Origin: Vanessa cardui
Lineage: Eukaryota; Arthropoda; Insecta; Lepidoptera; Nymphalidae
Direction: 5' to 3'
DNA: 64,000 bases
Assembly: GCF_905220365.1 (NCBI RefSeq)
Contig: NC_061126.1
Span: 11,904,001 to 11,968,000 of the forward strand
A model generated the notes under the pieces. It was not told where the DNA came from, searched no databases, and saw only the letters and a list, made by a program, of their open reading frames with translations. The position numbers and the translations under genes were made by a program. Positions 58,104 through 64,000 of the stretch are shown here, in pieces. How positions within the stretch are numbered: position 1 is the stretch's first letter; every line of letters begins with the position of its first letter.

Positions 58104-59815
58104 TTCAACCGACTTCCAAAAGGAGGAGGTTATCAATTCGTCTGTATTTTTTTTTTTTATTTTTTTTTTTTTTTTTTATGTTTGTTACCTCATAACTTTT
58201 CACTGGGTGGACCGATTTTGATAATTTTTTTTTTGTTTGAAAGGTAGTGCTTCCCGTGGGGTCCCATTTTTTTATTTTTTTTTCCGATGATGGTATCCAT
58301 ATGAAAACGACATAAGTCTTAAATTTGCATTATGTATATGCGCGACAAATAGGTGAATAACTGAAAATCACGTTAACCAATTTTGATAATTCTTTTTTTA
58401 TTATAAAATATATACTTCAAGGGTAATTTGGTGAAAGTTTGGTAAGGTTCTGAGCCCAGGATCCATGACAAAATAACGGAACGGAAGGGAACGGAACAAT
58501 TCTGAGGAGCACGTTAGCGATACTCGGTCGAATCTTTTATTTATAGGTTATTTGAATATTTGAGTCACCTTCCGTAATGTGGTTATGTTTATGTAATTAT
58601 CATAGTCGAATATTATAATCAACTAGCTACCCACCCCGGCTTCGCACGGGTGCAATACTGATACTAAATATACTACAGAATTTGTTTATATACGACATCA
58701 CATCGCAAACTTCTAAAATTATCAGTGTTTCTTTACTATATTGTTCATGTTTTATATACACAAACCTTCCCCTTGAATCACACTATCTTTTAAAAAAAAC
58801 CGCATCAAAATCCGTTGCCTAGATTTAAAGATATAGGGACAGAGAAAGCGACTTTGTTTTATACTATGTAGTGATGGAACTCCTATACGGCTCGCAGTTA
58901 GGGTGCGATATGGGACAGAATTTCTTACTATCTTTAATCAAATTTTGTGTATGTGACGTAATGTCATATGATGTACGAAATATAGTTTGTCTTTTTCAAA
59001 GTTTTTTTGCTGAGTTCGATTACAGCTCTTTCGAGGGATCCTTGTAGTTTACGCCGCGTGACGTATTAAATCCGCATTTTCGAAAGTCTATTTTTGCTTT
59101 ATTCGCAAGTTTCCTTTGAAATTGTCTTCGAAGTAGTTTCTGACTCATATAAACGGAACGTTTAATCTATCCATATTAAAAAAAATTAGTTAGTCAACAT
59201 CAGCTTCACTTAAAATCAAAAAATAAATAAAATTTTAACAAAAAGAAAAACCGACTTCAAACAAAACACTATTTTAAAACAAATGAATATGCACGAAAAA
59301 GTAATAAAAATAATTGCGTATTCAACATATTTTTTAGAGTCTTCCTAAGTTAAATGAAATGAAAAATATTAGACTACTTAAAAGTCGATTAACGATTATA
59401 TCATGTAGTTATAATTATTGTTATATTTGGAGTCGGTGTCAGCCAATAAAACCCTACAGTATATCTATCAAAAAACAATACGAGAATACTTTAACAAATA
59501 TGTTTTTTACAAATTACCTTTTACACAATAATATACTGGATCAATCAAGGGGCTCGTATCGCTTCTTTCTTTTGATTGTTGGGGCAAGGGCACCGTGGCT
59601 GACACCGGCTCCAAATATACCAATAACTATAACTACATGATATAATCGTTAATCGACTTTTAAGTAGTCTAATATTTTTCATTTCATTTAACTTAGGAAG
59701 ACTCTAAAAAATATGTTGAATACGCAATTATTTTTATTACTTTTTCGTGCATATTCATTTGTTTTAAAATAGTGTTTTGTTTGAAGTCGGTTTTTCTTTT
59801 TGTTAAAATTTTATT
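58104..59815 (+). mobile_element. Element F, copy 2 (fullest)
   Basis: Same order as copy 1: 'ttttcaaccgacttccaaaa', T runs, 'cgttagcgatactcggtcga', nested Helitron (58623-58874), middle block, and long terminal hairpin (59226-59815). Differences from copy 1 outside the hairpin are mostly single substitutions and T-run length. No coding capacity seen; the 93-residue frame at 59359-59640 lies within the hairpin and is not domain-like. Confidence 0.8.
58623..58874 (-). mobile_element. Helitron-like element (family E) nested in element F copy 2
   Basis: On the minus strand: A, then TCACTACATAG (58874) through to CTAG (58626-58623), then T. This is the canonical A|TC...CTAG|T arrangement, 252 bases, same length and place as in copy 1. 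Confidence 0.85.
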
Positions 59816-59820
59816 TATGT
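59226..59820. repeat. Terminal hairpin of element F copy 2, arms about 220 bases
   Basis: The left arm 59226-59445 (from 'aaattttaacaaaaagaaaa' to 'ggagtcggtgtcagcc') is the reverse complement of the right arm at about 59598-59820. The loop is about 150 bases ('aataaaaccctacagtatat' to 'gggcaagggcaccgt'). A transcript through it would fold into a long double-stranded stem. Confidence 0.85.
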
Positions 59821-59867
59821 ATATATCATTACATCGTTCATTTAAAAAGCTATTTGTAATATTATAT

Positions 59868-60105
59868 ACTAGCTGTGCCCGCGACATTTAAAAAATATGT
59901 GATTGTAGCCTAAGCTACTGTTTATGATATTAGTTATCTGCCAGTGAAAGTCCCGTCAAAATCGGTCCATTGGACAGACAGACAAAAATTGTAAAAAAAT
60001 ATATTTTGGTATATGTATCGTGTATGTATACATATGCATTGAGTAAAAGAGGGCTATTTTAATATTACAAACATTCCAATTTTATTAGGTATATAGATTT
60101 AGGAG
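59868..60105 (+). repeat. Dispersed repeat (family D)
   Basis: 'ctagctgtgcccgcgacatt', 'tagcctaagctactgtttat', 'tgccagtgaaagtcccgtca', 'tatacatatgcattgagtaa', ending near 'ttccaattttattaggtata'. A block around 'agccggaacaaac' is deleted. Confidence 0.65.
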
Positions 60106-60429
60106 ATTCATTTAAGGATTCAACGTTCGGACGTCTTAGACGGAGGTTGTGTTGAATATTGCTTGTTATTAAATATTATTGATTAAAATAATATTACGAC
60201 TTGAGGAATTTAAACGACATCTGGCTTGAAAACTGGTTTTCGTTATCTCTGACGTCACATCTCGACTATTTGCTTTGTTTATCGGACACTTGTTTTGCTT
60301 ACGGATTGGTTTTGTTGTTGTTAAGTGGTCTTTTTAGACCATATTTATTGTTACAGATTTATGCATTTATATTGATATAAATACATATATTGTTTGTTTC
60401 GTTGTTTTTTATGTTGTTTGTTCTTGGCG
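60106..60429 (+). other. Probable 5' untranslated region of the R1-clade element
   Basis: No open frame. A+T-rich with TG-rich stretches ('ttggttttgttgttgttaag'). The exact 5' end of the element cannot be placed, because the 3' end and the target-site duplication are outside the window. Confidence 0.4.
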
Positions 60430-62321
60430 ATGGAAGTCGATACTGAATTATCGTCCGATGCCCTAATTCGCCGAAAAAGGCCATATGAGGGCCTCGTTAT
60501 TTTTAACTCCGATTCCGATACGGAGACGGAGATGAGGATGGCTGCAAAAAGCAAGCCTGCTATTCGCGGCAAAACTGCTAAAGGTCGTGGAAGTGGTCTT
60601 GCTCGGGCTAAGGCTGAGCTGAAGGCCAAGGCCAATGAGGCTAGAGAGGAGGCCTTCGAACGATCGCTTCGTAGTCGAGCGTTTCGAAAGGAACCTCCTC
60701 AGGATGGAGTCTTGGACTCCGAGGAATCTTCTTCCTCGGATGTCCACACCAAGGATCCCACAAAAATGGGCGCCGAGGAACTTCGCGCACAGGCTGGTCG
60801 AAGCGCAGCCCTCATTTTGGAGGTGGCACAAAAGTCCTCCAACTTAAAAGGAGGATTTGGCAAAAAGCTGAGGGAGTCGGCGGCTGCACTACAGGCCATT
60901 GTAGATGCCTTAGCGTCTCGGACGGAAGCCGAGGAGACTCGAAAGCTCCGCGCTGATAATGGACGCCTGCGCAAAGAGGTGGATAGCCTCAAGGCCGAGG
61001 TGAAGGCTCACCGTCGCGATTTTGCGGAGATGCGGTCCAAGGTCGCTGTGGTCAGTGAGGCATCCACCAGCTCTGCACAGGATGCTATGGCGGTGGAGAA
61101 TATAAAAGCCTCAATTATATCGTCGATAGGCGTTATGATTAACGCCCGATTTGCCGAATTGGAGGAACGCCTTCCTCCGGCTAAAATACAGCGCCCACCA
61201 TTAGCTGCTGATAAGAGGCGGGAATCAGCACAGCAAATTGCTGTGTCCCGAGCGCAGGCAGTCAATTCGGCTCCACCGCTGACTTCTGCACCCCTACCTA
61301 AACGGGTTCCACCAGCTGCCCCACCGGCACCTGTTGCTGGCTGTTCAAGCGCCTCGCTCGAGTCGGAGACAATTCCGCCTCAGGTGGTCCAGGAAATGTC
61401 CTGGTCCACTGTAGTAAAAAAGGGGAAGAAGGGGAAACAGGCTCACTCTCCGGCTGGAACAAATGCCACGGTGGCGAACACGGTTCTTAAGACACCTCAA
61501 GCGGCCAAGCCTAAGCTGACTGCTCCTCGTACAGCTGCAGTAGTGGTTACGCTGCAGCCAGAAGCGGAGCAGAAAGGTGTCACATATGCTCAGGTCTTGG
61601 AGCGCGCTGAGCAAGGCATTAAGCTGCAAGAACTCGGCATCAATGGAGGTCTAAAAGTCCGACGCTCCGCGACGGGAGCCAGGGTGCTGGAGCTGCCGAG
61701 AGCTCAGTCGAACCAGGCAGAAAAACTAGCCGATAAGCTCCGCACAGTGTTGGATGGGGTGGCCAGCGTCGTTCATCCCGTAAAAAAAGTGGACATTAAG
61801 GTGACGGGGCTAGATGACTCCGTCACCAAAGATAAGATTATCGCCGCAGTCGCCCGCGAGGGGCATTGCGCCATTGAAGAGCTAAGATGTGGAGAGTTGC
61901 GCGTGGGCCCGGTTACATGGGTATGGTCCGCGTGACATGTCCAATAGCTGCGGCCAAGAAACTGTCTGACGCCGGTCGTCTCTTGGTTGGGTGGAGCTCG
62001 GCCAGGGTATGCGTGCTAGAGCAGCGCCCTTTGCGCTGCTACAAGTGCATGGGCCTTGGCCATACAAGGATATTATGCCCATTCAATGCGGATCGAGGGA
62101 GCCTTTGCTTCCGGTGCGGCGTAGAAGGTCATAAATCGGCTGAATGCACCGGGAAGCTGCGCTGCGCGGTGTGCGTAGAAGCCGGAAAGCCCTCCGGGCA
62201 CGTGATGGGGTCGAAAGAATGTAACCCCCCCATCACGAAAGGTAAGGTGGTCCTCGCTACCCAGACCACCAACAACGTCGGACGGCGCCAGGCCGAGGAG
62301 GAAGCTGCAATGTCAACATGA
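60430..62321 (+). pseudogene. R1-clade retrotransposon ORF1 (Gag-like), one frameshift
   Basis: Starts at ATG 60430 ('MEVDTELSSDALIRRKRPYE'). The N-terminal part is charged and rich in Ser/Lys/Ala, with a coiled-coil-like stretch at about residues 163-210 ('RKLRADNGRLRKEVDSLKAE'). A Pro/Ala-rich linker follows, then a conserved region ('VDIKVTGLDDSVTKDKIIAA'). The frame breaks near 61890-61930 and runs to a stop at 61935. The continuing frame, one base out, encodes 'GMVRVTCPIAAAKKL' and three zinc knuckles: CYKCMGLGHTRILC (CX2CX4HX4C), CFRCGVEGHKSAEC (CX2CX4HX4C) and CAVC...H...C. Three CCHC knuckles at the end of ORF1 are typical of R1/Jockey-group elements. The protein would bind element RNA. 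Restoring the frame needs one extra base, so one base was probably lost. Confidence 0.85.
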
Positions 62322-64000
62322 GTACCGACTTCAGCTTCCTTCAGACTAATCTCAACCACTGCGCCGGGGCTCAGGATCTACTGCTGCAGTCCATGGCGGA
62401 GTGGGGGATTGACCTGGCTGTGGCCTGCGAGCCCTATTACGTTCCTCCCTTAACTCATTGGGTAGGGGACGTGGACGGCCCCGTGGCAGTCCTCGCGAGG
62501 AGTGGAACGGGCCCCCCCTCTCACTCATCGAGAGGGGCTCGGGCTACGTAGTGGTGGGATGGGGAAAGTACGTCATCGTCGGTACGTACTTCTCCCCTAA
62601 CCGCAGCCTGGCTGAGTTCGAGACATATCTCGGCTTTGTCAGAGCTGCGGTGGCCAGGCAGTCACCGAAACCGACACTGGTTCTCGGTGACTTAAATGCG
62701 AAGTCGCGTGCCTGGGGCAACCCCGCCACGAATCCGCGAGGGAGGGCCGTTCAAGTGTGGGCCCTGCTCTCCAACCTGTCCCTTCTCAACAGGGGGCAGG
62801 TTCACACCTGCGTTCGCCAACAGGGGGGTTCCGTGGTGGACGTATCGTTTGCCACCCCTGTGGTGGCTCGCATAGTGCGGAACTGGAGAGTAGAGGAGGA
62901 GGCGGAGACTCTATCGGATCACCGCTACATCCGATTTGAGATCTCCACCTCTCGCAGGCCGGCGGAACCCCAGAGGGTGCCGACCACGTTGCCGAGATGG
63001 TCTCTCGGCCAGGTCGATCGAGAGCTGGTCAAGGAGGCCGCCATCGTGCAGCGGTGGGGTTCCACAGGAAGGAGGGAGGGCGCAAACGCAGAGGAACTGG
63101 CGGGCCGTATGCGCAGTTCACTCAAGAAGATCTGTGATGCGGCCATGCCTCGGACCCGGCGCAGAGTAAAGCGCCGGCACGTCTATTGGTGGTCGCCCGA
63201 AATCGCCGACCTTCGGGCGACGTGCTGCCGGGCGCGGAGGGCCTATGTCCGCTGTCGAAGGCGCAACGGCCTTGACACGGATCTGGAGGGACAGTTGCTA
63301 GACATTTATCGCCAGTTGAAAAAAGATCTAAAGCTGGCGATAAGGAAGGCTAAAGAGAAAGCCAGGGAGGAGCTTCTGGCGGGTCTCAATCGAGACCCGT
63401 GGGGGCGTCCGTACCGCGGTGTGCGCGGGAAGTTCCGCACCCAAGGCGCCCCTCTCACCGAGACGCTGCCGCCGGAACTCCTTCTGCGCCTGGTCGGGGA
63501 ACTGTTTCCCCACCCAGGCGAGCATGTCCCTCCACAGATGGCCCCCAGCTCCGTGACCGAAGACGCAGTGGCTTCACCATTGATCACGGAGCGGGAAATG
63601 GAGATGGCCTTCGGTCGCTTGAAGGCCAAGAAGACGGCGCCGGGTCCGGACGGGGTTCCTGGGCGTGTTCTATGCGACGCCCTGGAATACCTAGGTGCAA
63701 GGCTTCGGGAGCTGTTCGACGAGTGTCTGTGCAGTGGACAGTTTCCGAAGCCTTGGAAAGAAGGGAAGTTGGTCCTGTTGCCGAAGGAAGGTCGGCCGTT
63801 GGATTCCCCTTCGGCATACAGGCCAATCGTGCTGCTGAACGAGACTGGAAAACTCTTCGAGAAGATCCTCGCAGCCCGTCTCGTTCAGCACCTCGAGGAG
63901 GTCGGTCCGGGTCTCTCGCAGGCTCAGTACGGGTTCAGGGCAGGCCGGTCGACGGTCGACGCCCTGGACGCCCTGAAGACTCGGACCACGGAAGCGGTGG
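62318..64000 (+). pseudogene. R1-clade retrotransposon ORF2: AP-type endonuclease and reverse transcriptase, frameshifted, runs off the window
   Basis: The ATG at 62318 overlaps the ORF1 stop (ATGA). The N-terminus 'FLQTNLNHCAGAQDLLLQSM' and 'ACEPYYVPP' (Glu38, metal site) belong to the apurinic-like endonuclease. The first frame ends at 62551. The true frame continues one base out from about 62524, after a loss in the C-rich run 62510-62525, and is then open to 64000 (about 490 codons). It shows 'LVLGDLNAKSRAWG' (GDxN motif, 62680s), 'SDHRYIRF' (SDH motif, 62914) and 'KKTAPGPDGVPGRVL' (RT block 1). Then come 'LLPKEGRPLDSPSAYRPIVL' and 'QYGFRAGRSTVDAL' (RT block 3). The catalytic YADD/FADD box lies beyond the window. 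It cuts target DNA and copies the element RNA in situ. G+C content is far above the surroundings. The R1 clade is my call from the motif style; the subgroup is unknown. Confidence 0.85.

Noticed and set aside
60351..63891. Many minus-strand frames of 60-120 residues across the retrotransposon
   Set aside because: Antisense shadows of the G+C-rich ORF1 and ORF2; none has a domain of its own.
60106..64000. R1 insertion in ribosomal DNA
   Set aside because: The upstream flank is ordinary A+T-rich repeat DNA (family D), not 28S rRNA sequence, so this is not a site-specific rDNA copy, at least at its 5' side.

Overview
This window looks like nuclear DNA of an insect, most probably a moth or butterfly. 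The sequence is strongly A+T-rich, has no operons or dense coding, and is full of repeat types common in Lepidoptera: tRNA-derived SINEs, Helitron-type elements ending in CTAG, an R1-clade non-LTR retrotransposon, RTE and CR1/Jockey-type LINE tails, a piggyBac remnant and Penelope-like elements (PLEs). I found no convincing complete host gene. The order assignment rests on remembered repeat families, not on a search.

Layout. 1-9100: A+T-rich DNA with short SINE, Helitron and LINE-tail relics. 9103-9547: a small insertion with PLE-type ends in inverted orientation. 10-25 kb: SINE and LINE relics, the C-terminal end of a piggyBac transposase at 17.3 kb with a TTAA-flanked end at 18.0 kb, and several near-perfect hairpins. 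25-35 kb: a reverse-transcriptase scrap, tRNA-SINEs, an RTE tail and Helitrons. 35.7-38.8 kb: two inverted arms of about 490 bp carrying the 3' end of an unidentified coding sequence, with younger insertions between them. 41-43 kb: a 21-bp minisatellite and a decayed minus-strand LINE.

46.04-48.39 kb: the clearest structure, a 2.3-kb head-to-head pair of 5'-truncated PLEs. Each copy encodes the end of the reverse transcriptase (YVDD) plus a full GIY-YIG nuclease domain, and the pair sits inside one 16-bp target-site duplication. 50.3-51.8 and 58.1-59.8 kb: two copies of a long non-coding element with a nested Helitron and a long terminal hairpin whose loop is inverted between the copies. A third, deleted copy lies at 36.8 kb. 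60.4-64.0 kb: the 5' half or more of an R1-clade element. Its ORF1 and ORF2 are linked by an ATGA overlap, each carries one frameshift, and ORF2 runs off the window.

Nothing indicates a cooperating set of host genes. The window is best read as intergenic or intronic DNA built by nested transposition. The strongest observations concern how elements inserted, inverted and recombined.
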